Positions 16,965 to 25,627 of a stretch of 64,000 bases of DNA are shown piece after piece. The notes beneath the pieces are model-generated. The model saw nothing but the letters and a program-made list of their open reading frames with translations, did no database searches and was not told the origin of the DNA. Positions within the stretch are counted from its first letter, which is position 1, and each line of letters starts with the position of its first letter. The DNA is taken from NCBI RefSeq assembly GCF_008831075.1, contig NZ_WBJX01000004.1, positions 62,001 to 126,000 of the forward strand, read 5' to 3'. The DNA comes from Pseudoclavibacter terrae (GTDB lineage Bacteria > Actinomycetota > Actinomycetes > Actinomycetales > Microbacteriaceae). A program made the position numbers and the translations under genes.

Positions 16965-18103
16965 GCTCCCGCCTCGTCGAACCCTTCGCTCACGATCTCC
17001 GCCAGCTCTTCGCGATCCTCGATCGGCAGGAAGGCGCCTTCCGCGGCGTTGAGCTGGAATGTCTCGAGGTCAGCGAGGTCGTAATCGAAGGTGTCCGCGA
17101 GCAACGTCAATTCGCGGGAGATGCTCGTGGCGCTCATGAGGCGATTGTCGGTGTTGACGGTCACGGTGAACCCGAGCTGGTAGAGCAGATCGAAGGGGTG
17201 GTCTTCGATGTTCTCACCCCAGGCGGCGATGGCGCCGGTCTGCAGGTTCGAGGACGGGCTGAGCTCGAGCGGGATGCGGCGGTCGCGCACCCACTGCGCG
17301 AGTCGCCCGAGCGACACGTAGGTGCCGTCCTCGTCTTCACCCTCGAGGTCGATGTCTTCCGCGATGCGCACGCCGTGGCCGAGACGCAGCGCGTGTGCGT
17401 CGAAGATGGCGCTCTCGATGGAGTCGAGCCCGGCTGCCTCGCCCGCGTGCACCGTCGTCGGGAAGCGCTCAGACATGAGGTAGTCGAAGGCCTCCTGCAG
17501 GTTCGTGGGCGGGAAGCCGTCTTCCGGGCCGGCGATGTCGAAGCCGACGACACCCTGCTCGCGGTGGCGGACGGCGAGCTTGGCGATCTCGAGGCCGTTG
17601 CCCGCGTGGCGCATCGCGCTGACCAGCTGGCCGATGCGGATGCGCTTGCCGTGCGAACGCACGTCGTCGATGCCCTCGTTGATGCCTGCCTGCACGGCGT
17701 TGACCGCGTCGTCCAAGCTCAGTCCGCGCTTGAGGTGCTGTTCGGGAGCCCAGCGGACTTCGCCGTAGACGACGCCGTCGGCGCCGAGGTCGTTGACGAA
17801 GTCGCGGGCGACGCGGCGAAGGCCGTGTGCGGTCTGCATGACGGCCGTGGTGACGTCGAAGGTCTTCAGGTACTCGACGAGCGAGCCGGAGTCGGACTGG
17901 TCAGCGAACCAGTTCGAGAGCTCGGGCGCGTTCGCTGCGGGGAGCTCGAGGCCGATCTCGTCGGCCAGCTCGATGATCGTCTGGGCGCGGAGTCCGCCGT
18001 CGAGGTGGTCATGCAGCGACACCTTGGGCAGCGCGCGGATGTTGGTGCCGTCTCGCAGCGTGAAATCGTCCTCGTCGTATGGCGCGGAGCTCTGCACAGA
18101 CAC
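16961..18103 (-). CDS. add: Adenosine deaminase
   Basis: 380 residues. It deaminates adenosine and deoxyadenosine to inosine and deoxyinosine. The zinc ligands begin with HDHLDG near residue 31; VHAGEAAG (third His plus catalytic Glu), HALRLGHG and ELSPSSN complete the core. The metal Asp motif reads NTDNRLMS, with Asn where many homologues have a second Asp, as I recall for other actinobacterial Add proteins. Start is GTG at 18101-18103 with AAGGGG six bases ahead. A TAGAAT -10 candidate lies at 18160-18165. It feeds purine nucleosides to PNP and is separated from deoA by a strong hairpin. Confidence 0.94.
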   Translation of the reverse strand: MSVQSSAPYDEDDFTLRDGTNIRALPKVSLHDHLDGGLRAQTIIELADEIGLELPAANAPELSNWFADQSDSGSLVEYLKTFDVTTAVMQTAHGLRRVARDFVNDLGADGVVYGEVRWAPEQHLKRGLSLDDAVNAVQAGINEGIDDVRSHGKRIRIGQLVSAMRHAGNGLEIAKLAVRHREQGVVGFDIAGPEDGFPPTNLQEAFDYLMSERFPTTVHAGEAAGLDSIESAIFDAHALRLGHGVRIAEDIDLEGEDEDGTYVSLGRLAQWVRDRRIPLELSPSSNLQTGAIAAWGENIEDHPFDLLYQLGFTVTVNTDNRLMSATSISRELTLLADTFDYDLADLETFQLNAAEGAFLPIEDREELAEIVSEGFDEAGA

Positions 18104-18199
18104 GGTGTTCCCCTTCGAATGTGGCCGCGATCCAGAAAGTGCGGCCGTCCAGAGCCATGATTCTATCTGGCGGAGGCAACCAGCGCGCGACCTGGCGTG

Positions 18200-18233
18200 G
18201 CGGTGTGGAGAAGGTCTCCCTTCTCCACACCGC
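18200..18233 (-). terminator. Strong hairpin between deoA and add
   Basis: Perfect 14-bp stem, GCGGTGTGGAGAAG (18200-18213) with its complement at 18220-18233 and a 6-base loop, 8 bases after the deoA stop. No T tract follows, so it may terminate, or attenuate and protect the upstream mRNA. It splits the salvage locus into ABC-cdd-deoA and add-EIIA. Confidence 0.7.
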
Positions 18234-18241
18234 GAGCTCGA

Positions 18242-19564
18242 CTACTCTGCGCCGACGCGGCCAGCGATGAGCGGACCGCCGGTGAGGATCTCCGAGCCGG
18301 CGTCGCCGATCTCGTACGCCCCCTCGAGCGCCTCGAGGGCACGTGGGAAGCGGGCCGCATCCTCGGCGGAGAGCGTGAAGAGCACGTCCCCCTTCTTCAC
18401 GGCGTCGCCCGGCTTGGCCGCGAGGTCGATGCCTGCCGAGTGGATGACCGGGTCCTGCTTGCGCGCGCGTCCGGCCCCGAGGCGCCACGCCGCGATGCCG
18501 AACGGCAGCGCTTCCTGGCGGACGAGCACACCGTCGCGGTCGGCGCGCACCTGGTGCGTCTCGCGCGCGACGGGCAGCGCCCCATCCGGGTCGCCGTCCT
18601 GCGCCGAGACCCACCGGCGCCACACGTCCATCGCCGCGCCGTTCTTCAGCGCGCCCTCGACGTCGGCGTCCGGCTGCCCCGCGAGGCGGAGCATCTCGCG
18701 AGCCAGTTCGACGGTGAGCTCGACGACATCGGCGGGGCCGCCACCGGCGAGCACCTCGACTGACTCTCGCACCTCGTTGGCGTTGCCGATCGCGAGCCCG
18801 AGCGGCACGTTCATGTTCGTGAGCAGCGCCGAGGTGCGGACGCCGGCATCCTCGCCGAGCGCGACCATCGTCTCGGCGAGCGCCCGCGAACGCTCGATGT
18901 CGCCCATGAACGAGCCGGAGCCGAATTTCACGTCGAGCACCAGCGAGTCGGTGCCCTCGGCGATCTTCTTCGACATGATGCTCGATGCGATGAGCGGGAT
19001 GCACTCGACGGTTCCCGTGATGTCGCGGAGCGCGTAGAGCTTCTTGTCTGCGGGAGCCAGGCCGGCGCCGGCCGCGCAGATGACGCCGCCGATCTCCTGC
19101 AGGAGGGTGAACATCTCCTCGTTCGAGAGCTCGGCCCTCCAGCCGGGGATGGCTTCGAGCTTGTCGAGGGTGCCGCCCGTGTGGCCGAGTCCGCGGCCCG
19201 AGAGCTGCGGCACGGCCACGCCGAACGAGGCGACGAGCGGCATCAGCGGGAGCGTGATCTTGTCGCCGACGCCACCCGTGGAGTGCTTGTCGACCGTGAC
19301 CTTGCCGAGCCCGTCGAAGTTCATCCGCTCACCAGACGCGATCATCGCGAGCGTCATGTCGCGGATCTCGGTGCGCTCCATGCCGTTGAGGAAGATGGCC
19401 ATCGCCATCGCGGCCATCTGCTCGTCGCCCACGTAGCCGTTCGCGTAGCGCGAGATGAGCCAGTCGATCTCGGGCGTCGACAGCACACGGCCGTCGCGCT
19501 TCGCCTTGATGAGGTCGACGGCGTCGAACGCCTCGATTGCGGACTGGGCGGGGGTGGAGCTCAT
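18242..19564 (-). CDS. deoA: Thymidine phosphorylase
   Basis: 440 residues. It splits thymidine and deoxyuridine with phosphate into base and deoxyribose-1-phosphate. The pyrimidine nucleoside phosphorylase signature KHSTGGVGDK, the SGRGLGHTGGTLDKLE stretch and VKFGSGSFM (substrate and phosphate sites) are all present, followed by the C-terminal alpha/beta domain. The ATG at 19562-19564 overlaps the cdd stop by 4 bases, so Cdd product (uridine or deoxyuridine) and DeoA are made together. A long Arg-rich in-frame extension upstream of this ATG overlaps cdd and is not real. Confidence 0.94.
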   Translation of the reverse strand: MSSTPAQSAIEAFDAVDLIKAKRDGRVLSTPEIDWLISRYANGYVGDEQMAAMAMAIFLNGMERTEIRDMTLAMIASGERMNFDGLGKVTVDKHSTGGVGDKITLPLMPLVASFGVAVPQLSGRGLGHTGGTLDKLEAIPGWRAELSNEEMFTLLQEIGGVICAAGAGLAPADKKLYALRDITGTVECIPLIASSIMSKKIAEGTDSLVLDVKFGSGSFMGDIERSRALAETMVALGEDAGVRTSALLTNMNVPLGLAIGNANEVRESVEVLAGGGPADVVELTVELAREMLRLAGQPDADVEGALKNGAAMDVWRRWVSAQDGDPDGALPVARETHQVRADRDGVLVRQEALPFGIAAWRLGAGRARKQDPVIHSAGIDLAAKPGDAVKKGDVLFTLSAEDAARFPRALEALEGAYEIGDAGSEILTGGPLIAGRVGAE

Positions 19565-19980
19565 TTGATCCCTTCGAGATCTCTGGGGCCGAACGCGTCC
19601 GGCAGAACCTGGTCGATGGTGCGGATACCCGAGACGGTCTCGAGGAGCATCCCCGGTGCCGAGAACTCGTACAGCAGCTGGCGGCAGCGGCCGCACGGCA
19701 TGATGACGTCGCCGTCGCCGTTGCAGCAGGTGAAGGCGACGAGCTTGCCGCCTCCGCTCGCCTGGAGTGCCGATACGAGTCCGCACTCGGCGCAGAGGCC
19801 GACCCCGTAGCTTGCGTTCTCGACGTTGCAGCCGACGACGATGCGACCGTCTTCGACGAGCGCGGCCGCGCCGACGGAGTAGTTCGAGTAGGGCGCGTAC
19901 GCCTTCGTCATGATGTCGCGCGCAGCCTCGCGGAGGGTCGCCCAGTCGGGCTCGAGCGCTTCGGTTCCTGTTGCCGTCAT
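19561..19980 (-). CDS. cdd: Cytidine deaminase
   Basis: 139 residues, the tetrameric single-domain size. Cytidine and deoxycytidine are deaminated to uridine forms. It has the substrate loop YSNYSVGAAAL, GCNVENASYG, the CAE motif (zinc Cys and catalytic Glu) and PCGRCRQ with two more zinc cysteines. It starts 8 bases after the permease stop and overlaps deoA, so it belongs to the nucleoside transporter operon. Confidence 0.95.
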   Translation of the reverse strand: MTATGTEALEPDWATLREAARDIMTKAYAPYSNYSVGAAALVEDGRIVVGCNVENASYGVGLCAECGLVSALQASGGGKLVAFTCCNGDGDVIMPCGRCRQLLYEFSAPGMLLETVSGIRTIDQVLPDAFGPRDLEGIK

Positions 19981-19988
19981 GGCTGCAC

Positions 19989-21299
19989 CTATGCCTTCAC
20001 GTAGGGTTTGCCCGCCGCGGCGGGGCCTCTGGACTGGCCGACGAAACCGGCCACGGCGAGGATCGTCACGATGTACGGGATCATCGCCATGAACTCGGGC
20101 GGGATGTTCGCCCCGACCTGGCTCACGAGGGTCTTCAGGTTCGAGGCGAACCCGAAGAGCAGCGCGGCGAGGGTCGCGTAGACCGGGTGCCAGCGGCCGA
20201 AGATGAGGGCGGCGAGGGCGATGTATCCCTGGCCGCTCGTCATCTCCTGGCTGAACGACCCGACGCTGCCGAGTGTGAAGAAGCTGCCGCCCGCGCCGGC
20301 GATGGCGCCGGAGAGCAGGACGTTCCAGAAGCGGGTCTTGTTCACCTTGATGCCAACCGTGTCGGCCGCCTTCGGGTGCTCGCCGACGGCGCGGAGGCGC
20401 AGGCCCCAGCGGGTCTTGAAGAGGGCGAAGGTGAGGACGGGCACCGTGATGAACATCAGGTACACGATGAACGTGTTGTCGAACAGCAGCGGCCCGATGA
20501 CCGGGATGTCACTGAGCAGGGGAATCGCGAAGCGCGGGTACTTCTCGTCCTGGGCGATCGTGTTGAGGAATCCGCTGTCGCGCGTCATGACGCCCGAGTA
20601 GAGGAAGTTCGTGAGTCCGATCACGAGCATGTTGATGACGACACCGACGACGACCTGCTCGACCAGGTAGCGGATCGAGAAGACGGCGAGGATGAGCGAC
20701 ACGAGCATGCCGGCGAGGATCGCGCCGAGGAGGCCGAGGAACGGGTTGCCCGTCATCGATCCGATGAGCGCGGAGGTGAAGGCACCGGCGAGGAGCTGGC
20801 CCTCGATGGCGATGTTCACGACGCCGACGCGCTCGGAGACGAGGCCGGCCATCGAGCCGAAGATGAGCGGGGTCGAGATCGCGAGCGTTCCCGTGAGCAG
20901 CCAGGTCAGCGGCACGTTGGCGTTCGCGCCGATGAAGACGATGAGCGCCCACACCCAGAGGATGCCGAAGACGACCATGACCCACATGGGCAGCTTCGCG
21001 CCTGCCGCGGTGCGGAGGAAGGCGACGACCGTGATGCCGGCGAGGATCACGCCGATGACGAGGTTCGTGACCATGGTCGGGAGGACCAGCGGGTCGAACT
21101 TGATCGGCACGCCGTCCGAGTTGAGGTCGATCGTGCTCGAGGCGCCCGCGGGTGCGAGGAGCCCGAAGACGACGAGGACGAGCGCGCTGAAGAAGGCGTA
21201 CGCGATGGGGGCCTTCCAGCTGCGCGTCGTGCGGACCTCAGCCTTGGTGCTCGCGCCTACCGGGATCTGCTCCTCGGTGCTCGGCGTCACTGCGGTCAT
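19989..21299 (-). CDS. Nucleoside ABC importer permease (second permease)
   Basis: 436 residues with about ten hydrophobic segments after a cytoplasmic N terminus of about 30 residues. It belongs to the branched BPD_transp_2 permease family used by BMP-type nucleoside importers; the stretch SERVGVVNIAIEGQLLAGAF is typical, as is the cytoplasmic loop TRWGLRLRAVGEHPKAADTVGI that contacts the ATPase. The start overlaps the first permease stop by 4 bases (ATGA), and cdd follows 8 bases after the stop. With the sister permease it should form the membrane channel. Substrate class is inferred from BMP lipoproteins and salvage genes in the same unit. Confidence 0.92.
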   Translation of the reverse strand: MTAVTPSTEEQIPVGASTKAEVRTTRSWKAPIAYAFFSALVLVVFGLLAPAGASSTIDLNSDGVPIKFDPLVLPTMVTNLVIGVILAGITVVAFLRTAAGAKLPMWVMVVFGILWVWALIVFIGANANVPLTWLLTGTLAISTPLIFGSMAGLVSERVGVVNIAIEGQLLAGAFTSALIGSMTGNPFLGLLGAILAGMLVSLILAVFSIRYLVEQVVVGVVINMLVIGLTNFLYSGVMTRDSGFLNTIAQDEKYPRFAIPLLSDIPVIGPLLFDNTFIVYLMFITVPVLTFALFKTRWGLRLRAVGEHPKAADTVGIKVNKTRFWNVLLSGAIAGAGGSFFTLGSVGSFSQEMTSGQGYIALAALIFGRWHPVYATLAALLFGFASNLKTLVSQVGANIPPEFMAMIPYIVTILAVAGFVGQSRGPAAAGKPYVKA

Positions 21300-22621
21300 G
21301 CGTTCACCTCGTTCTTCTTGCCGTTGCTGCCTTTGCCCGTGCCGTCCTTCGTGCTCGACGGCCCGTCATCCTGCCCTTCCCTCGCTGCGCGGATGCGGTC
21401 GAGCAGGCGGATGCCGGAGGGCTTCGGCAGGCGGAAGATCGCCCGGATGAGCGGAGGCGCCGCGATGAAGAGGACGATGAGGCCCTGGATGACGGCGACG
21501 ATGTCGATCGGGATGCCCTCGACGACCTGCATCGGGAAGGAGCCGGCCTTGAGCGCGCCGAAGAGGAGGCCGGCGAGGATGATGCCGACGGGGTGTCCCG
21601 CGCCGAGGAGCGCGACCGTGATGGCATCGAAGCCGATGCCGGCGTGGACGCCGGGGTCGTAGCCCGCGGTAGCGCGTCCGAGCACCTGGGTGGCTCCGGC
21701 GAGGCCGATGAAGGCACCGGCGATGGCCATGGTGAGGAACGTGATGAAGGCGACGTTGATGCCCGCGGTGCGAGCGGCGCTCGGGTTGAGGCCGACGGCT
21801 CGCACCTTGAAGCCGATCGTCGTGCGCTCCATGATCCACCAGTAGACGAAGGCGGCGATGATCGCGAGGATGAAGCCCCAGTCGGCGGCGCCCACGAGGT
21901 CGGGCAGCTGCGCCGACTCGACGATGGGCTTGGCCTTGGCGTTTCCGCCGGCGCCTTCCGCCTGGAAGGCCGGGGTCTTGAGCAGGTACGTGAGACCCCA
22001 GAACGCGATCCAGTTGAGCATGATCGTGACGATCACCTCGTGCGCACCGGTCTGCGCCTTCAGCCACCCTGCGATGCCGGCCCAGATCGAGCCGCCGACG
22101 ATGCCGGCGAACGCTGCGACGAGCACGTGCACGACGAAGGGAAGCTGCAGGCTCGCGCCCACGAAGCCGGTGAAGAGCGCGGCGATGAGGATCTGTCCCT
22201 GACCACCGATGTTGAACAGGCCAGCGCGGAACGCGAAGGCCACCCCGAGGCCGGCCGTGATGAGCGGCGTCGCCCACATGAGCGTGTTCGTCAGCGGGAC
22301 GAAGCCGTTGCGGGGCGAGTAGATCGCGCCCTCCCACAGCGCGCGGAACGCACCGCCGATGACGCCGCCCGCGGCGGTGAAGAGGTCCATCGGCCGCGAG
22401 AAGAAGTACCCGGTCGTCTCGAGCACATCGTCGCTGGTGAAGACGACGAGGAGCGAGCCGATGAGCAGCGCGAGCACGATCGCCAGGATGGAGCGCAGCG
22501 GCCCGCCCCCGAGGATGTCGCGCCAGAGGCCGTGCCACGGCGACTGCTCGCTCGCGGTGACCGGCACCTGCGTGCCGGGTGGTGGCGGCGTCTCGGCCGT
22601 CACGTTCTGGAGCTGGCTCAT
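21296..22621 (-). CDS. Nucleoside ABC importer permease (first permease)
   Basis: 441 residues. A cytoplasmic N terminus of about 45 residues and a charged C-terminal tail (basic and Glu/Asp-rich, ending KGSNGKKNEVNA) flank about nine hydrophobic segments. The stretch AFRAGLFNIGGQGQI and the ATPase-contact loop TIGFKVRAVGLNPSAARTAGI are the family landmarks. It overlaps the ATPase stop by 4 bases at its start and the second permease start at its end, so the three importer genes are translated as a chain. Confidence 0.92.
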   Translation of the reverse strand: MSQLQNVTAETPPPPGTQVPVTASEQSPWHGLWRDILGGGPLRSILAIVLALLIGSLLVVFTSDDVLETTGYFFSRPMDLFTAAGGVIGGAFRALWEGAIYSPRNGFVPLTNTLMWATPLITAGLGVAFAFRAGLFNIGGQGQILIAALFTGFVGASLQLPFVVHVLVAAFAGIVGGSIWAGIAGWLKAQTGAHEVIVTIMLNWIAFWGLTYLLKTPAFQAEGAGGNAKAKPIVESAQLPDLVGAADWGFILAIIAAFVYWWIMERTTIGFKVRAVGLNPSAARTAGINVAFITFLTMAIAGAFIGLAGATQVLGRATAGYDPGVHAGIGFDAITVALLGAGHPVGIILAGLLFGALKAGSFPMQVVEGIPIDIVAVIQGLIVLFIAAPPLIRAIFRLPKPSGIRLLDRIRAAREGQDDGPSSTKDGTGKGSNGKKNEVNA

Positions 22622-24117
22622 ACTTCGACCCCCGCCATCATCTGGCCGAGCACGTCGCGCGACGTCTCCGGTCCAACGATTCCCATGCTCTTGCCCTGGT
22701 ACATGACCATGATCCGATCCGCCAATTGCACAACCTCGTCGAGCTCGGTCGACACGATGATGACCGGGATGCCCGAGTCGCGGACGCGCACGATCTGCTC
22801 GTGCACGAACTCGATCGATCCGACGTCGAGACCGCGCGTCGGCTGCGAGGCGATGAACATCCGCAGGTCCCGGCCGAGCTCGCGCGCGAGGACGACCTTC
22901 TGCTGGTTGCCACCGGAGAGGCGGCCGACGGCTGTCTCGATGGAGGGTGCCCTGACGTCGAAGTCCTTGACGTTCTTCTCGGCGAAGGCCGTGATCTCGC
23001 GCAGGTTCAGCGCGATCCCGTTCGAGAACGGTGCACGGTCGGCGCGGTCGAGCACGAGGTTCTCGGCGATCGTGAAGTCGCCGACGATGCCGTCTTCCGT
23101 CCGGTCTTCCGGCACGAAGCCGAGCCCGGCATCCAGCGTCTTCTTGACGGTCTGCCCGATGAGCTCGTTGCCGTCGAGGCTGATCGAGCCGAGAGCCTTC
23201 TTGTGGAGGCCGAGGATGGCCTCCGTCAGCTCGGTCTGGCCGTTGCCCTGCACACCGGCGATGACGAGGATCTCGCCCTCGCGAACCTCGAAGCTGAGGT
23301 CGTCGACCTGCTTGGCGCCGACCTCGTCGAAGACCGTCAGCTCGGAGACGACGAACGTCGTCTCCCCCAGCTTCGGGGCCTCCTTGTCGACGTCGAGGTC
23401 CACCGCACGGCCGACCATCTTCGCGGCGAGCTCCTCGTTGGACTCGCTCGGGAGTGCTGTGCCGACGACCTTGCCGCGGCGGATGACGGTGATGCGGTCC
23501 GCGACCTTGCGGACCTCGCGCAGCTTGTGCGTGATGAAGACGATGGACGTGCCCGCCTTGCGCAGCTGGTCCATGATGACGATCAGCTCGTCGGTCTCCT
23601 GCGGCGTGAGCACGGCGGTTGGCTCATCCAGGACGAGGATCTTCGCGTCTCGCGAGAGCGCCTTGATGATCTCGACGCGCTGCTGCGCGCCGACGGGCAG
23701 GTGCTCGACCAGCGCATCCGGATCGATGTTGAAGCCGAACTGCGCCGAGAGGTCGCGAACCTTCTGGCGAGCGCTGTCGATGTCGAGGACACCCGCACCG
23801 TTCGCTGGCTCGTGGCCGAGCATGAGGTTCTCGGCCACCGTGAAGACGGGGATGAGCATGAAGTGCTGGTGGACCATGCCGATGCCGGAGGCCATTGCGT
23901 CGCCCGGCCCGGAGAAGTGCTGGACGGCGTCGTCCAGCAGGATCTCGCCCTCGTCGGCCTGGTACAGGCCGTAGAGCACGTTCATCAGGGTCGACTTGCC
24001 AGCACCGTTCTCGCCGAGGAGCGCATGGATCTCGCCCTCCTCGATCGTGAGGTTGATGTTGTCGTTGGCCGTGAAGGCACCAAATCGCTTGGTGATGCCT
24101 CGAAGCTCGAGTTTCAT
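22618..24117 (-). CDS. Nucleoside ABC importer ATPase with two nucleotide-binding domains
   Basis: 499 residues, two fused ABC domains as in sugar- and nucleoside-type (RbsA/YufO-like) ATPases. Domain 1 has a full Walker A, GENGAGKST (about residue 37), LPVGAQQRVEIIKAL as signature region and VLDEPTAVL. Domain 2 has a degenerate Walker A (GVQGNGQTEL), signature LSGGNQQKVVLAREL and an altered Walker B region, which is usual for the second half of this family. ATG at 24115-24117 is where homology starts; the in-frame region upstream contains the intergenic hairpin. It powers uptake by the two permeases downstream. Confidence 0.93.
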   Translation of the reverse strand: MKLELRGITKRFGAFTANDNINLTIEEGEIHALLGENGAGKSTLMNVLYGLYQADEGEILLDDAVQHFSGPGDAMASGIGMVHQHFMLIPVFTVAENLMLGHEPANGAGVLDIDSARQKVRDLSAQFGFNIDPDALVEHLPVGAQQRVEIIKALSRDAKILVLDEPTAVLTPQETDELIVIMDQLRKAGTSIVFITHKLREVRKVADRITVIRRGKVVGTALPSESNEELAAKMVGRAVDLDVDKEAPKLGETTFVVSELTVFDEVGAKQVDDLSFEVREGEILVIAGVQGNGQTELTEAILGLHKKALGSISLDGNELIGQTVKKTLDAGLGFVPEDRTEDGIVGDFTIAENLVLDRADRAPFSNGIALNLREITAFAEKNVKDFDVRAPSIETAVGRLSGGNQQKVVLARELGRDLRMFIASQPTRGLDVGSIEFVHEQIVRVRDSGIPVIIVSTELDEVVQLADRIMVMYQGKSMGIVGPETSRDVLGQMMAGVEV

Positions 24118-24231
24118 AGCGGTCCACTTCGCTGTGCGGTAGTGCGGGATACGGCCTGGTGGGCCGGTCGTGCTGGAGCCGGGACGGCGGGTGGCCGCCA
24201 CCGGCTCGGATTGCATGCGTAGGCATGCTAC

Positions 24232-24260
24232 GGGGCCGCCGCGAGTTGCGCGACGGCCCC
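24232..24260 (-). terminator. Hairpin between the BMP lipoprotein and ATPase genes (likely attenuator)
   Basis: GGGGCCG (24232-24238) pairs with CGGCCCC (24254-24260), extended by weaker pairs in the loop, in the 185-base gap after the lipoprotein stop. A partial terminator here would give more binding protein than membrane components, a common arrangement. A GCATGC-GTAG-GCATGC double palindrome lies next to it (24213-24228). Confidence 0.55.
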
Positions 24261-24302
24261 GCATCCATGTTGTGCCCGGACGTCAGTCCAGACACCGGAG
24301 GG

Positions 24303-25388
24303 TCAGACCTTTGGTGAGGAAGGCGACAGTTCCGGGTACTTGCCGTCGATGACTTCCTGCTTCAGCGACTCGATCTCGTCGAGCGTGCCTTCCGGCAGCT
24401 CCGACTCGAAGGCGCCGAAGCCGGAGAGGCTGACGCCCTCGTTCTCGAGGACGCCCGTGTAGGTCGTGCCACCCTCGAAGGTGCCGTCGACGCTCTGGGA
24501 GATGGCGTCGAGAACGGTGACGTCGAGTCCCTTCATGATCGAGACGAGGATGATGTCCGCGTACTGCTCGTCGGCGATGGCGAGGTCGGAGTCGACGCCG
24601 AGGATGACGGCGTCCTGACCGCCTTCGCGGATCGCTTCTGCTGCGCCCTGGTAGAGGGGCCCGCCGACGGGGAGGATGACGTCCGCACCCTGGCTCAGGA
24701 AGCCGGTGGAGATCTCCTTGGCACGGGAGACGTTCGTGAAGTCATCGACGAACGAGCCCTGCTGCGAGTCGACGTCCCAGCCGATGACCTTGACGTCCTT
24801 GCCCTTGACCTCGTTGAAGTGCTTGACGCCGTTGGCGAAGCCGTCCATGAAGATCGTGACGGTCGGGATGGCCGCGCCGCCGTAGGTGGCGACGGTGCCC
24901 GTCTTCGAGTACGCGGCTGCTGCGTAGCCGGCGAGGAACGCGGCCTGCGCCGTGTCGTAGTTGAGCTCGAGCACGTTCGGGATGCCGAGGCCCTCGACGT
25001 CGACGATCGCGAAGTCGACCTCTGGGTTCGCCTCTGCTGCGGCAGCCGTCGCGTCGGCCAGCTTGAAGCCGACGGGGACGATGATGTTGCAGCCCTGGTC
25101 GACCATGGTCGTCAGGTTGGCCGCGTAGTCGTCCGGCGTCGCCGACTCTGCTTCGAGCACGCTGACTCCGAGCTCGGACTCCGCGTCCTCGAGACCGGTG
25201 TGCGCGAGCTGGTTGAAGGAGCGGTCGTCGAACCCGCCCTCGTCAGACACCATGCACGCGGTGAAGTCGGATGCACCTTCAGCTGGCGCGTCGCCCGCGT
25301 CCGGAGCTGGGGCACAACCGGCGAGCACGAGGGCTGCGACGCCCATGGTGCCAATTGCAGCGAAGCGCTGCTTCGAAGAGATAGCCAC
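24303..25388 (-). CDS. BMP-family nucleoside-binding lipoprotein (PnrA-like), gene 1
   Basis: 361 residues. The lipoprotein signal ends in LVLAGC (lipobox), so the mature protein is anchored outside the membrane and hands nucleosides to the importer. BMP landmarks: DEGGFDDRSFNQ near the mature N terminus, YAANLTTMVDQGCNIIVPVGF, and GWDVDSQQGSFVDDFTN. Start is GTG at 25386-25388, decided by AGGAGG seven bases upstream; the in-frame sequence before it lacks a signal peptide. It is first of the importer operon, with a -10 candidate TATGCT at 25460-25465. Confidence 0.93.
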   Translation of the reverse strand: MAISSKQRFAAIGTMGVAALVLAGCAPAPDAGDAPAEGASDFTACMVSDEGGFDDRSFNQLAHTGLEDAESELGVSVLEAESATPDDYAANLTTMVDQGCNIIVPVGFKLADATAAAAEANPEVDFAIVDVEGLGIPNVLELNYDTAQAAFLAGYAAAAYSKTGTVATYGGAAIPTVTIFMDGFANGVKHFNEVKGKDVKVIGWDVDSQQGSFVDDFTNVSRAKEISTGFLSQGADVILPVGGPLYQGAAEAIREGGQDAVILGVDSDLAIADEQYADIILVSIMKGLDVTVLDAISQSVDGTFEGGTTYTGVLENEGVSLSGFGAFESELPEGTLDEIESLKQEVIDGKYPELSPSSPKV

Positions 25389-25627
25389 TCTCGATCCTCC
25401 TGAGTTGGATGTCCGTCGCACCGCAGAACGCGGATGCCGACGAAGCTGGTGATTGCCCGAGCATAGCCGTAGCCCGGCGTCACAATACGGCCGAGATCGG
25501 AATCGAAACCCGACCGTTGCACAGTTACGAGTGTGTTTCTCGGCGCGTCGGGCACCGATTCTCACGGGGTCGGAATTCTCCGAGCCGATCGGTCGGTGCG
25601 GGGTGCTGGATCGGGTCGCGAATCCGC
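25389..25627 (-). promoter_or_regulatory. Promoter region between the two BMP lipoprotein genes
   Basis: 239 bases without a gene. On the minus strand TATGCT (25460-25465) with GTATTG seventeen bases upstream (25483-25488) is a plausible promoter for the downstream lipoprotein, giving a leader of about 65 bases that ends in an AGGAGG ribosome site. I see no riboswitch fold and no other feature. Confidence 0.45.
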
